Below are positions 9,064 through 23,328 of a stretch of DNA of 33,035 nt, piece by piece; positions within the stretch are counted from its first letter, which is position 1, and every line of letters begins with the position of its first letter. Under the pieces are notes generated by a model. It had not been told where the DNA came from. It worked only from the letters and a program-made list of their open reading frames with translations, and ran no database searches. The stretch is from contig NZ_LDJO01000085.1 of the NCBI RefSeq assembly GCF_001431595.1, positions 1-33,035 of the forward strand, written 5' to 3'. Made by a program: the position numbers and the translations under genes. The stretch comes from Stenotrophomonas acidaminiphila (GTDB taxonomy: Bacteria > Pseudomonadota > Gammaproteobacteria > Xanthomonadales > Xanthomonadaceae).

Positions 9064-9082
9064 GCGCCGGCGAGGCCGGCGC
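9064..9082 (+). other. Stem-loop after clpS
   Basis: Eight-base arms GCGCCGGC (9064-9071) and GCCGGCGC (9075-9082) with a GAG loop, 10 bases after the clpS stop. There is no T-run behind it, so it may attenuate or stabilise mRNA rather than terminate. The rest of the 278-bp clpS-clpA gap shows no gene. Confidence 0.55.
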
Positions 9083-9331
9083 ACACCGCACTCGCGCCAC
9101 CGGCGGTCCGCACTGTTCCGGGCATGCTGCTGGTGACCGTATTGGCCATCGCCGGACCCGCATCCATTGTGGGCATGCCACCCCGGTGGATGCCGCTTTC
9201 CGGTGTGGGAAACGGCCGCTGCCGCCCCCGTCCGGCCTCTGCTAACGCCGTCTGAACACCGGCATCCGGTAGGGTGATGGAAAACGTGCAGTAAGGCCGC
9301 ATATTGTCTCCAACCGCAGTCGGAGTCCCCC

Positions 9332-11611
<2,280 letters not shown>

Positions 11612-11632
11612 GGCGGGCAGGGCCCTGCCTGG

Positions 11633-11660
11633 CGACGGCGGCTGCGGCCGCCGTCGTCGT
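11633..11660 (+). terminator. Terminator after clpA
   Basis: Ten-base arms CGACGGCGGC (11633-11642) and GCCGCCGTCG (11647-11656) with a TGCG loop, followed by TCGTTT. It lies 21 bases past the clpA stop, between the convergent clpA and infA genes. Confidence 0.7.
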
Positions 11661-11692
11661 TTCCGGCCTGGTTCACGCGGATCGCAGGCACG

Positions 11693-11718
11693 CAAAAAAG
11701 CCAGCCCAGGGCTGGCTT
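11693..11718 (-). terminator. Rho-independent terminator of infA
   Basis: Read on the minus strand, AGCCAGCCC and GGGCTGGCT arms with a one- to three-base loop are followed by a run of six T. It starts 23 bases after the infA stop and is the clearest intrinsic terminator in the window. Confidence 0.88.
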
Positions 11719-11740
11719 CGGGGATGCACGGCTACCGCGC

Positions 11741-11959
11741 TTACTTCATGCGGTAGGTGATGCGACCCTTGGTCAGGTCGTACGGCGTCATTTCAACCTT
11801 GACGCGGTCGCCGGTAAGGATGCGGATGTAGTTCTTGCGCATGCGGCCGGAAATGTGGGCGATGATCTCATGCCCGTTTTCCAGTCGAACGCGGAAAGTG
11901 GTGTTCGGCAGCGTCTCGCTGACGGTGCCCTCGAACTCGATGGAGTCGTCTTTCGACAT
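11741..11959 (-). CDS. infA: Translation initiation factor IF-1
   Basis: A 72-aa S1/OB-fold protein that binds the A-site of the 30S subunit during initiation together with IF-2 and IF-3. Diagnostic stretches are [40 protein letters not shown] and [21 protein letters not shown]. The ATG at 11959 has AGGA five bases upstream. It lies between clpA (convergent) and aat (same strand, 87 bp upstream), as in E. coli, but the serine tRNA gene found between clpA and infA there is absent. It has its own promoter and terminator. Confidence 0.98.
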   Translation of the reverse strand: MSKDDSIEFEGTVSETLPNTTFRVRLENGHEIIAHISGRMRKNYIRILTGDRVKVEMTPYDLTKGRITYRMK

Positions 11960-12009
11960 GTAATCCTGTGCGGTTCTGCGGATGGCCTTTTCAGGCCCGG
12001 AAGCCGCGC

Positions 12010-12038
12010 ATTTTACCCCGCGCCGCGCCATCATGCAA
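12010..12038 (-). promoter_or_regulatory. Sigma-70-type promoter of infA
   Basis: On the minus strand, a -35 TTGCAT (12038-12033) and a -10 TAAAAT (12015-12010) are separated by exactly 17 bp. Predicted initiation is near 12003, giving an untranslated leader of about 44 bases before the infA ATG. Confidence 0.72.
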
Positions 12039-12046
12039 AGTTTGCG

Positions 12047-12805
12047 TTAAACCGCGTTCCCGCCCGCCAGAACCGCGGCCGGCCAGCGGCCGAAACGGCG
12101 GGTCCAGCTCCCGGCCGGTGGGCTTTCCGCCTCCCGGACCAGCGCCCGTACCCGGGCCAGGAACACATCGCGCGGCAGGTGCACGGCCCCCATGCGCAGC
12201 AGGTGCGGGTTCTCCACCTGGGCGTCGATCAACGGCCAGCCCCAGCCATGCAGGACATGCGCCAGCGCCGCCAGGGCGACCTTGGAGCCGCCGCTGCGGC
12301 CACTGAACATGCTTTCGCCGAAGAACATGCGGCCGATGGCCACGCCATAGATGCCGCCGACCAGTTGCGGGCCGTCGAACACCTCCACCGAATGCGCATG
12401 CCCGAGCCGGTGCAGTTCCACATAGGCGCGATGCATGCCGGCGGTGATCCAGGTGCCGTCCTGGCCCGGTCGTGGCGCACTGGCGCAGGCCTGCATCACC
12501 TCGGCGAACGCGGTGTCCGCGGTGACCGTCCAGGCGCTGGCGCGCAGCGCCCGGCGGAAGCGCGATGACAGGTGTACGCCATCGGTATGGAACACCATGC
12601 GCGGGTCCGGCGACCACCACAGGATCGGCTGGCCTTCGGAAAACCACGGAAAGATGCCGCCGGCATAGGCGTTGAGCAGGCGTACCGGCGTCAGATCGCC
12701 GCCGACTGCCAGCAGGCCATCGGGCTCGGCCAGCGCGAGCTCCGCCGGCGGGAACGCCGCGTCGGGTGGCGCGGCAAGCAGAAATGGATGCGCTGCGCGA
12801 CTCAT
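12047..12805 (-). CDS. aat: Leucyl/phenylalanyl-tRNA--protein transferase
   Basis: Cytoplasmic enzyme that transfers Leu or Phe from aminoacyl-tRNA to proteins with N-terminal Lys or Arg, creating destabilising N-degrons read by ClpS. At 252 aa it is typical. Family motifs seen in order are FPP, DGLLAVGGDL, LLNAYAGGIFPWF, WWSPDPR, GTWIT, AYVELHRLGHAHSVEV and GGIYGVAIGRMFFGESMFS with SKVAL. The same pathway's adaptor (clpS) and unfoldase (clpA) are adjacent, separated only by infA. The start is the ATG at 12805; a 716-bp stretch with no gene lies upstream. Confidence 0.97.
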   Translation of the reverse strand: MSRAAHPFLLAAPPDAAFPPAELALAEPDGLLAVGGDLTPVRLLNAYAGGIFPWFSEGQPILWWSPDPRMVFHTDGVHLSSRFRRALRASAWTVTADTAFAEVMQACASAPRPGQDGTWITAGMHRAYVELHRLGHAHSVEVFDGPQLVGGIYGVAIGRMFFGESMFSGRSGGSKVALAALAHVLHGWGWPLIDAQVENPHLLRMGAVHLPRDVFLARVRALVREAESPPAGSWTRRFGRWPAAVLAGGNAV

Positions 12806-13521
12806 GCGCCGTTGCCGTCACCGAATGGGGCGTGCTGCCGCTGCACCAACGGGCAGCGCCTGGACGGCAACGCTGTGCAGGAGAACCCTGCTGGCAGCAG
12901 GAAGCGGTTCACGGGTGATCGCCGCATGTTCGCGGCCAGCAAGCCCGGCCCGGCGGGCGCGATGACGCCGTCGCGGGGAACGATGAAGGTCCCGGCGAGG
13001 CCTGCTGCCTCCGTGGCAGGTGGCGGGCACGAAGTAAGGGTAGTGCGCATCCTGGTGTTGGTTGACTTGAGCCTGTTCGCGCGATCCTGGGCACGCAGTC
13101 GCGCAGATGCGGAACGGCATCATAAATGGCTTTCCGGCGTGCCGTGGAATGCCGATGCCCTGATTGAACGGGTTGGCGCAGGCAGACGGTCACGGACACG
13201 TCGTCCCGAGCCGGGAGCCGATTGGCCCGGCGCACGCCTGGGCATGGGCTACGCGGGCTATCGGGTGTCACGGGACCGGGCGTGCCTGTATCTGCCGGCT
13301 CCGGCGTGCTGATTCCGGCCTGCGTTTCATCGATGCCCGCGCATCATCGAACAGCGCGAGTCCCTCGGGCGGAGTGGATACGCGCCGCGGGTTCCCTGCG
13401 CGACGCGAAGGCCGGCCATGTGCCGTAATGGAGCAGGCTTCTCGCGGCATGGCCCCTGCCAGCCGGGCCGCATCCAGGGATCCGCCGGCCCCCGGTCCAG
13501 CATCAGGTCCGGCGTCCGTGC
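12806..13521. other. 716-bp stretch with no supported gene
   Basis: Lies upstream of aat and downstream of the AraC-type gene. Composition is slightly less GC-rich than its neighbours in places (for example around 13110-13130). All open frames of 60-250 codons look like shadows rich in Arg, Pro and Ser, with no recognisable motif or convincing ribosome binding site. It may be a decayed gene or a long regulatory region for aat. Confidence 0.6.
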
Positions 13522-14364
13522 TCAGTGCGAGGGCGATGCGCCCGATGCGGACAACCAGGCCGTGGGCGAGGTGCCCGCATGCCGTGCCGCGAAGGCGCGT
13601 GCGAATGCAGATGCACTCGCATAGCCGACGTCCAGCGCCACGTTCTTCAGCGGTTGCCCACGCTTGAGCAGCGTCTTGGCGACGCTGATGCGCCAGTCGG
13701 CGAGATAGTCGCCGGGCGGGGTCCCGACGACATGGTGGAAGTGCGCCGCGAAGCGCGCGCGCGACATGCCGCTGACCCGCGCCAGGCCGTCCAGGGTCCA
13801 GGCATCGCCCGGAGCGCCGTGCATGGCGTTCAGTGCTTTCGCCAGGCGCGGATCGGCGAGACCGGCGAGCACGCCTTGTGCGACCACGCCAGCAGTCATG
13901 CAATGGCGCAGCAACTGCAGAATCATCAGTTCACTGAGCCGGTCCAGTGCCGCCTGCCGTCCGCAGTGCCCGGCGAAAGCCTCCTCGAACAGCAGTTCGA
14001 GGGTGCCGCGCAGCAGCGTGTTGTCGCGCAGTGGCAGTACCAGCCGCGCGGGCAGGCTGTGGGTCAGCGGGTTGCCGGCATCGGCCCCCAGCTCGATGGA
14101 CGAGCACACCAGGTCCGCGCCCTGCGTGCCTTCGCCGCGGATCCAGTGCGGAGCCGGTCGCGGATAGAAGATCAGGCTGGGCTCGTCGATCGTGGTCTCG
14201 CCGGCCACGGCGTCGCCGATCCGCAGCGTGCCGCCGCGCAGCACGTGAAGGTGGCCGACGCCGTCATGGGCGTCGAAGTCGGCGGTGTCGCACAGGCTTC
14301 CGGTATGGAAGACCCGGGCGCGCAGGCGGAAGCAGTCGAGCAGTGCGCTGAGTCGGTCGTGCAT
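13522..14364 (-). CDS. AraC-family transcriptional regulator (cupin_6 type)
   Basis: A 280-aa regulator. The N-terminal part reads as the cupin-like sensor of the AraC 'cupin_6' group (GHLHVLRGGTLRIGD, PSLIFYPRPAPHWI, and later LPARLVLPL, LFEEAF). The C-terminal ~100 residues are a double helix-turn-helix: WTLDGLARVSGMSRARFAAHF is the first helix pair, and VALDVGYASASAFARAFAARHAGTSPTAW is the classic second pair. ATG 14364 fits the family N-terminus; a longer frame would extend across the operator palindromes. It is divergent from the AhpD-like gene 101 bp away, which it probably controls. Members of this group often regulate a neighbouring oxidoreductase or peroxidase-like gene. The effector is unknown. 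Confidence 0.9.
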   Translation of the reverse strand: MHDRLSALLDCFRLRARVFHTGSLCDTADFDAHDGVGHLHVLRGGTLRIGDAVAGETTIDEPSLIFYPRPAPHWIRGEGTQGADLVCSSIELGADAGNPLTHSLPARLVLPLRDNTLLRGTLELLFEEAFAGHCGRQAALDRLSELMILQLLRHCMTAGVVAQGVLAGLADPRLAKALNAMHGAPGDAWTLDGLARVSGMSRARFAAHFHHVVGTPPGDYLADWRISVAKTLLKRGQPLKNVALDVGYASASAFARAFAARHAGTSPTAWLSASGASPSH

Positions 14365-14383
14365 GTCGAGACGATCTGTGTAT

Positions 14384-14413
14384 TTTAGTGGACTAAATGA
14401 TACCAGTAGTATC
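14384..14413. promoter_or_regulatory. Paired palindromes in the araC-type/AhpD-like divergent promoter
   Basis: TTTAGT-GG-ACTAAA at 14384-14397 is followed at once by GATAC-CAGTA-GTATC at 14399-14413. Both dyads are AT-rich in a GC-rich background and lie between the two divergent starts. They are good candidates for operator or -10 elements bound by the AraC-type regulator. Confidence 0.55.
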
Positions 14414-14465
14414 AACCCGGTAGGCACAGTAACGGCTCCCCATCACGGCTTCCAAGGAGCCCGCC

Positions 14466-15023
14466 ATGACTGCCGCATCCCCCCGCATCGCTCCGCTCGA
14501 CCCGGCCTCGGCCGATCCCGCTGTCGCCGCCACCCTCGCTTCGGTCAAGGCCAAGCTCGGTGTGGTGCCCAATCTGTTCCGCACGTTTGCCCGCTCGCCG
14601 GCGGCGCTCGACGGTTACCTCGCCCTGTCGGACGCCTTGGCGGGCGGTCGCCTGAGCGCCGGCCAACGCGAGATCGTCGCGCTCTCGGTCGGGCAGGCCA
14701 ACCGCTGCGGCTATTGCCTGGCCGCGCATACGCTCATCGGCAAGGGCGCCGGCCTGTCCGAAGCGGACATCCATGCGGCGCGCACCGGTACCGGCGCCGA
14801 TCCGCACGACACCGCGCTGGCAGCATTCGCACGGCGCCTGACCGAACAACGGGGCGTCGTCAGCGACGACGAACTGGCGGCGTTCCGGCGCGCCGGTTTC
14901 GATGACGCCGTCGCGCTGGAAGTGGTGGCGCTGGTCGCGCTCAATACGCTGACCAACTACACCAACCACCTCGCCGGGACGGCAGTGGACTTCCCGCCGG
15001 TGCCGCTGGAAATCGCGGGCTGA
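14466..15023 (+). CDS. Carboxymuconolactone decarboxylase/AhpD-like peroxidase-related protein
   Basis: A 185-aa member of the AhpD-like superfamily. The redox motif is intact: Cys81-Gly-Tyr-Cys84 followed by His88 (NRCGYCLAAHT), preceded by Glu69 in SAGQREIVALSVGQAN, the arrangement used by alkylhydroperoxidases. VPNLFRTFARSP near the N-terminus and NTLTNYTNHLAGT near the C-terminus match the 'uncharacterised peroxidase-related' branch. It is probably a cytoplasmic thiol-dependent peroxide or aldehyde detoxifying enzyme; the substrate is not known. AAGGAG precedes the ATG. Likely regulated by the divergent AraC-type protein through the paired palindromes. A stem-loop follows 20 bases after the stop. 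Confidence 0.9.
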   Translation: MTAASPRIAPLDPASADPAVAATLASVKAKLGVVPNLFRTFARSPAALDGYLALSDALAGGRLSAGQREIVALSVGQANRCGYCLAAHTLIGKGAGLSEADIHAARTGTGADPHDTALAAFARRLTEQRGVVSDDELAAFRRAGFDDAVALEVVALVALNTLTNYTNHLAGTAVDFPPVPLEIAG

Positions 15024-15043
15024 GCAACGTCCGCCACGACGAT

Positions 15044-15071
15044 GCGGGACGCGCTTGCCGGCGCGTCCCGC
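15044..15071 (+). terminator. Stem-loop terminator after AhpD-like gene
   Basis: Eleven-base perfect arms GCGGGACGCGC (15044-15054) and GCGCGTCCCGC (15061-15071) with a six-base loop. Only a weak T content follows (TTCACGG), so it may be a terminator of limited strength. The remaining bases to 15402 hold no gene I can support. Confidence 0.6.
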
Positions 15072-15402
15072 TTCACGGCGTCTGACGGCCATCCGGCTTG
15101 GCCGGGCGCAAGCCGATGGCCAAGTCCGTCGCCGCGCACATCGGCACAGGTAATGTCATGGCCGTTGCGCACGAGTACGTGCTTGGATGCGCGGCTCGAG
15201 GCGTTGGCACCATGCGCTGCGGATGCCGGTCGCAGGTCGCCGGTAGTGCCGTAGCCGCCAACGCAACGGCATGCAGTGCCCGTGCGCCTGCGACGCGTAC
15301 ACCGACAGGTTGTCGCCAGCGGCGGCCCGGCAAGCGCCCGTTACGCCTGCGGGATTGCCGCGTCCGGCGGCGCGGGTCGCACAGTCGGATGCGCCGCCCG
15401 GC

Positions 15403-16548
15403 TCAAGTGCCGTCCTCGTCGCCTTCGCGGAACGGGGAATGCTGCCGCAGCGCCTGCATGTAGCGCGCGACATCACGCTCCTCGCGTGCGCACCACCCGC
15501 GCAGCGCCTGGCGGAACTGCGGGTCGGCGATCCAGTGCCGGCTGCGCACCGGTACCGGCAGGAACCCGCGCGCCAGCTTGTGTTCGCCCTGCGCACCCGG
15601 CTCGAAGCGCTGCAGCCCTTCGCGCAGGCAGTACTCGATGCCCTGGTAATAGCAGGTCTCGAAGTGCAGGCCGGGCAGGGCGGCGCCTCCCCAGTAGCGG
15701 CCGAACAGCGTGTCGCCGCCGCGCAGGCACAGCGCACCGGCGATCGGTCGTTGGTCCTGGAGGGCGAGGAAAAGCACCAGCTGGCGTGGCATGGTGCTGG
15801 CCAGGTGCCGCAGGAATGGCAGGGTCAACGCCGGTGCGTTGCCATACTCGGCGAAGGTCTGCAGGTAGAAGCCGTGCATCGCCTCCAGGTCGCCGGCCGT
15901 CGCCTCGTCGCCATGGACCACGCGGAAATCGATGCCGCTGCGCGCCACCCGGGCGCGCTCCTGGCGGATGTTCTTGCGGCGCTTGTGGTCCATCGCACCG
16001 AGGAAATCATCGAAACTCCGCCAGCCCGGCCGGCGCTGCCACTGGAACTGCACGTCCACGCGCCGCAGCCACTCCGCGTCGAACAGCGCATCCTCGGGGC
16101 CGGAATGGAAATTGACATGGGCCGAGGACAGCCCGGTCTCCTGTACGTGGCCGGCGATGGCCTGCAGCAGCTGCCGGCGCCGCGTGTCGTCGCCGGCCAG
16201 CAGGCGCGGGCCGGTGACCGGCGAATAGGGAACCGCGCCCAGCCACTTCGGGAAATAATCCAGCCCGTGCCGCGCGTAGGCATTGGCCCAGGCATGGTCG
16301 AACACGAACTCGCCATGCGAGTTCTCCTTCAGGTAGCCCGGCACCGCCGCCACCAGCGCATCGTCGTGCCACAGGGTGAGGTGCCGGGGTTGCCAGCCCC
16401 ACTCCGGGCGCAGGCAGCCGTGCTGCTCCAGCCCGGCAAGGAAGGCATGGCTGACGAAGGGATTGCGCCGGTCGTGCAGGGCATCCCATTGCGCCGCTTC
16501 CACCTGTGCCAGGGACGGGAGTACGCGCAGTCGCGGGGGCAGGGTCAT
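15403..16548 (-). CDS. FemAB-like/GNAT-fold protein (DUF482 type)
   Basis: A 381-aa protein of the FemAB-like group once called DUF482, with a double acetyltransferase-like fold. Typical stretches are NPFVSHAFLAGLE, YLKENSHGEFVFDHAWANAY, SPVTGPRLL, FLGAMDHKRRKNIRQER, LQTFAEYGNAPALT and FETCYYQGIEYCLREGLQRFEPGAQGEHKLARGF. Members are widespread in proteobacteria; the reaction is not established, and a role in amino-acyl or acyl transfer is inferred from the fold. The ATG at 16548 overlaps the stop of the metallophosphoesterase by four bases, so the two are translated together. It is the third gene of the trxB unit. Confidence 0.88.
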   Translation of the reverse strand: MTLPPRLRVLPSLAQVEAAQWDALHDRRNPFVSHAFLAGLEQHGCLRPEWGWQPRHLTLWHDDALVAAVPGYLKENSHGEFVFDHAWANAYARHGLDYFPKWLGAVPYSPVTGPRLLAGDDTRRRQLLQAIAGHVQETGLSSAHVNFHSGPEDALFDAEWLRRVDVQFQWQRRPGWRSFDDFLGAMDHKRRKNIRQERARVARSGIDFRVVHGDEATAGDLEAMHGFYLQTFAEYGNAPALTLPFLRHLASTMPRQLVLFLALQDQRPIAGALCLRGGDTLFGRYWGGAALPGLHFETCYYQGIEYCLREGLQRFEPGAQGEHKLARGFLPVPVRSRHWIADPQFRQALRGWCAREERDVARYMQALRQHSPFREGDEDGT

Positions 16549-17438
16549 GGCCGCAGCTGCAGCACGTCGATGGTGGGCGGGTTGAACAGGCGCAGCGGCA
16601 GGCCGACTTCGCCCACGCCGTGGGTGGTGAACACACGCACCGGGCCGGCAGCCGCCGGCGCCACCTGTTCGCCGCGGTCGAACCCGTGGGCGCTCGGGAT
16701 GACCTTGCGGTACAGCCACGGGATGCGGATCTGCCCGCCATGGGTGTGGCCGGCCAGGACGATGGCCGCATCGCCCGGCAGCAGGTCCATGGCACTGTCG
16801 GGATTGTGCGCGACGACGATCGCCGGCAGGTGCCCGGGTACCTCGCGCAGGAAGCGCGGGTCGTCCTTGCCCGCCCAGCGGTCGCCCAGGCCGGCCCAGC
16901 GGATGCCGTCGGCATCGGTGAAGCGCATGCCTTCGATGATGCGCACGCCATTGGCGCGCAATGCAGTGCGCAGGGCGGCATCGATGTCCGGGCCCGGCGC
17001 CTGCTGGTCATGGTTGCCGAGCACGGCGTAGACCGGCACCCGCAGCGCCGACAGCGGCGAGAACGCCTCGGACAGCACCAGCCGCTGCGGTTCATAGGTC
17101 AGGTCGCCGGCGATGACCACCGCATCCACCGGCAACGTATCGAGCCGCGCCACCAGCCGCTGGAGGAAGCGGCGGTCCTTGTAGACCCCCAGGTGGATGT
17201 CGCTGACCAGGGCGATGCGGACCTGCATGCCGGTGCCGGGCAGCTCGGTATGGGCCACCCGGATCCACTGCGGCTCGATGAACCGCGCCCACGCGAACAG
17301 GCCGCAGCCGAGCAGCAGGACCCCGAGCACGGGGCGGTACCGGCGCTCGCGGCGCCAGCGCCACAGCAGCCAGGCGATGGCGGGGAGCACCAGCCAGCTG
17401 CCGTGGAACAGCAGTTGCTTGGCGAGCACCTTGTCCAT
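16545..17438 (-). CDS. Membrane-anchored metallophosphoesterase (YaeI/LpxG-like)
   Basis: A 297-aa calcineurin-type phosphoesterase with hydrophobic N-terminal segments (about residues 10-26 and 38-51). The dinuclear metal motifs are all present: Asp80 and His82 in SDIHLG, Asp112 in GDLTYE, Asn142-His143 in GNHDQ, His211 in AHNPD, and His231/His233 in GHTHGG. This layout resembles YaeI and the lipid A pathway enzyme LpxG, so a lipid-linked phosphate substrate at the inner membrane is plausible but unproven. It lies 24 bp downstream of trxB and overlaps the FemAB-like gene. Confidence 0.9.
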   Translation of the reverse strand: MDKVLAKQLLFHGSWLVLPAIAWLLWRWRRERRYRPVLGVLLLGCGLFAWARFIEPQWIRVAHTELPGTGMQVRIALVSDIHLGVYKDRRFLQRLVARLDTLPVDAVVIAGDLTYEPQRLVLSEAFSPLSALRVPVYAVLGNHDQQAPGPDIDAALRTALRANGVRIIEGMRFTDADGIRWAGLGDRWAGKDDPRFLREVPGHLPAIVVAHNPDSAMDLLPGDAAIVLAGHTHGGQIRIPWLYRKVIPSAHGFDRGEQVAPAAAGPVRVFTTHGVGEVGLPLRLFNPPTIDVLQLRP

Positions 17439-17462
17439 GCCCGGCTGCCGGAACGGCCGGGC

Positions 17463-21122
<3,660 letters not shown>

Positions 21123-21134
21123 TCAGTTTATTCC

Positions 21135-21149
21135 GGGCAGACTCTGCCC
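21135..21149 (+). other. Small stem-loop in the ftsK-lolA gap
   Basis: Arms GGGCAG (21135-21140) and CTGCCC (21144-21149) with a three-base loop, 15 bases before the first possible lolA ATG. Too short and without a T-run to be a clear terminator; it could modulate lolA translation. Confidence 0.35.
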
Positions 21150-21176
21150 ATTCCCCGTCCATCGATGACAACCGCC

Positions 21177-21815
21177 ATGAACGTCTTCCTGCGTCCCACG
21201 TTGATCGCCGTCGCCCTGGCTGCCGCCGGTTTCGCCGCCGACGCCCATGCCGGCGCACGCGACGACCTGAAGTCCTTCACCAACGGCCTGCGCGGCCTGG
21301 ACGGGCAGTTCAGCCAGCAGGTGTTCGATGCCCGCGGCAAGCTCAAGGAGTCGTCCAGCGGCCGCGTCGCGCTGTCGGCGCCGCGGCTGTTCCGCTGGGA
21401 GTACACCCGCCCGCATCCGCAGCTGATCGTCGCCGACGGCAGCAAGGTGTGGGTCTACGAACCCGACCTGGAGCAGGCCACCGTGCGCAGCCAGGGCGAG
21501 GAGGAGCAGAACAGCCCGTTGACCGCGCTGATCAACCCGGCGCAGCTGGAGCGCCAGTACGACGTCAGCGAGGAAGCGGCCCCGCGCGATGGCCTGCAGT
21601 GGCTGTCGCTGAGCCCCAAGCGCGAAACCGATGCCAGCTTCCAGTACGCCGCGCTCGGCTTCGGCCAGGGCGGACTGAGCCGCATGGAAGTGGTCGATGC
21701 GGTGGGGCAGCGTACCGTGATCGACTTCAGCGGCTGGAAGAAGAACCCGGGCTTCGCCGCCGGCACCTTCCGCTTCACCCCGGCCAGGAACGTGGACGTC
21801 ATCGGCGAGCGCTGA
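21177..21815 (+). CDS. lolA: Outer-membrane lipoprotein carrier protein LolA
   Basis: Periplasmic chaperone that receives lipoproteins from LolCDE and passes them to LolB at the outer membrane. At 212 aa with an N-terminal Sec signal (MNVFLRPTLIAVALAAAGFAADAHA, cleavage expected after AHA) it matches the family. Recognisable parts are LRGLDGQFSQQVFDARGKLKESSSGRVALSAPRLFRWEY, VADGSKVWVYEPDLEQATV, SPLTALINP and TFRFTPARNVDVIGE near the end. An in-frame ATG four codons upstream (21165) is an equally possible start; neither has a clear ribosome binding site. It sits 90 bp after ftsK and 74 bp before rarA, the same order as in E. coli. Confidence 0.95.
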   Translation: MNVFLRPTLIAVALAAAGFAADAHAGARDDLKSFTNGLRGLDGQFSQQVFDARGKLKESSSGRVALSAPRLFRWEYTRPHPQLIVADGSKVWVYEPDLEQATVRSQGEEEQNSPLTALINPAQLERQYDVSEEAAPRDGLQWLSLSPKRETDASFQYAALGFGQGGLSRMEVVDAVGQRTVIDFSGWKKNPGFAAGTFRFTPARNVDVIGER

Positions 21816-21877
21816 GCGAAGAAGGCCAGCCACGGCTGCCGCCGTGCGATGACCGTCGCCGGCGCGGACGGCCACGC

Positions 21878-21889
21878 TAGAATGCCGGC
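21878..21889 (+). promoter_or_regulatory. -10-like element directly before rarA
   Basis: TAGAAT at 21878-21883 ends six bases before the rarA GTG start, repeating the GCTANAAT-then-start arrangement seen at clpS. No Shine-Dalgarno motif fits in between, so a leaderless transcript is likely if this promoter is used. Confidence 0.5.
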
Positions 21890-23260
21890 GTGGCCAGATC
21901 CAGAAACACGTTCTCCGACCCTCCTGCCGACCTGTTGAGCGCGGACCGGGAGGGCATGCGCCCGCTCGCCGAACGCATGCGCCCGCGCACGCTCGACGAG
22001 ATGGTCGGGCAGAAGCGCCTGCTGGCGCCCAATACAGCACTGCGCCGCGCGATCGAGTCCGGCCGCGTGCATTCCATGGTGCTGTGGGGGCCGCCGGGGT
22101 GCGGCAAGACCACCCTGGCGCTACTGCTGGCACGCTATGCCGATGCCGAGTTCCGCGCGATCTCGGCCGTACTGTCCGGCCTGCCCGAAGTGCGTCAGGT
22201 GCTGGCAGAGGCGGCGCAGCGGTTTGCCGAAGGCCGGCGCACGGTGCTGTTCGTCGACGAGGTGCACCGCTTCAACAAGTCGCAGCAGGACGCCTTCCTG
22301 CCGCATATCGAACGCGGCACGATCATCTTCGTCGGTGCCACCACCGAGAACCCGTCCTTCGAGCTCAACTCCGCCTTGCTGTCGCGCTGCCGGGTGCACG
22401 TGCTCGAGGCGGTGTCGCCCGAGGACGTGGCCGAAGCCCTGCAGCGCGCCCTGGACGATGGCGAGCGTGGGCTCGGTGGCGAGGACATCCGCGTTTCCGG
22501 CGATTCGCTGCTGGAGATCGCGCGCGCCGCCGACGGCGACGTGCGCCGCGCCCTGACCCTGCTGGAGATCGCCGCGGAGCTGGCGGCGGGCGAGGGCGGG
22601 CAGATCACGCCCGAAACCCTGCTGCAGGTGCTGGCCGACCGTACCCGTCGCTTCGACAAGGGCGGCGAGCAGTTCTACGACCAGATCTCGGCGCTGCACA
22701 AATCGGTGCGCAGCTCCAACCCCGACGGCGCGATCTACTGGCTGGCGCGCATGCTCGACGGCGGCTGCGACCCGTCCTACCTGCTGCGGCGCCTGACCAT
22801 CATGGCGGTGGAGGACGTCGGGCTGGCCGACCCGCGCGCCCTGGAAATGGCGATCAACGTCTGGAACGCCTATGACCGCATCGGTGCGCCGGAGGGCGAC
22901 ATCGCGCTGTCCAACCTGGTCGTCTATCTGGCCAGTACCGCCAAGTCCAACGCCGCCTATGCGGCGCTGAACGCCGCCCGTGCCGACGTTGGCGAACTGG
23001 GTTCGCTGCCGGTTCCGCTGCACCTGCGCAATGCGCCGACGCGGCTGATGAAGAACCTCGGCTACGGCAAGGGCTACCAGTACGACCACGACGTCGCAGG
23101 CGGCATCGCCCTGGACCAGACCGCGTTCCCCGACGAGATGGGCGAGCGCGTGTACTACCGGCCGGTCGAGCGCGGGCTGGAAATCAAGCTCAAGGAAAAA
23201 CTCGACCGCCTGCGCGCGGCGCGCGAACAGGCCAGGGGCGGCGACTCGACAAAGGACTGA
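21890..23260 (+). CDS. rarA: Replication-associated recombination protein RarA (MgsA)
   Basis: AAA+ ATPase of the clamp-loader family that acts at stalled replication forks and with SSB; related to eukaryotic Mgs1/WRNIP1. At 456 aa it is close to E. coli (447). Walker A GPPGCGKT is at residues 67-74, Walker B is FVDEVHRFNKSQQDAFLPHIE, sensor 1 is GATTENPSFELNSALLSR, and the C-terminal tetramerisation part contains ISALHKSVR, DGAIYWLARML and VPLHLRNAPTRLMKNLGYG. The start is GTG at 21890, giving MARSRNTF before the conserved PLAERMRP; no ribosome binding site is present. Its location within the terminus-proximal ftsK cluster is conserved with E. coli. Confidence 0.96.
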   Translation: MARSRNTFSDPPADLLSADREGMRPLAERMRPRTLDEMVGQKRLLAPNTALRRAIESGRVHSMVLWGPPGCGKTTLALLLARYADAEFRAISAVLSGLPEVRQVLAEAAQRFAEGRRTVLFVDEVHRFNKSQQDAFLPHIERGTIIFVGATTENPSFELNSALLSRCRVHVLEAVSPEDVAEALQRALDDGERGLGGEDIRVSGDSLLEIARAADGDVRRALTLLEIAAELAAGEGGQITPETLLQVLADRTRRFDKGGEQFYDQISALHKSVRSSNPDGAIYWLARMLDGGCDPSYLLRRLTIMAVEDVGLADPRALEMAINVWNAYDRIGAPEGDIALSNLVVYLASTAKSNAAYAALNAARADVGELGSLPVPLHLRNAPTRLMKNLGYGKGYQYDHDVAGGIALDQTAFPDEMGERVYYRPVERGLEIKLKEKLDRLRAAREQARGGDSTKD

Positions 23261-23328
23261 GCGACGCCTCGTGCCGCGCCCGTCAACCTTCCGCGGCATT
23301 CCATGACAGCAGCAGGAGATAGCAGCCG

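Noticed and set aside
11612..11740. Serine tRNA gene expected between clpA and infA by synteny with E. coli
   Set aside because: The gap holds only two terminator hairpins; no cloverleaf or T-arm consensus is visible.
12572..13312. 246-codon plus-strand frame across the aat start and the empty stretch
   Set aside because: Its first third lies opposite aat, and the remainder has no motif and an Arg/Pro/Ala-rich composition.
23261..23328. Possible fluoride riboswitch before crcB
   Set aside because: The 68-bp leader lacks the conserved pseudoknot and loop sequences of the crcB motif.
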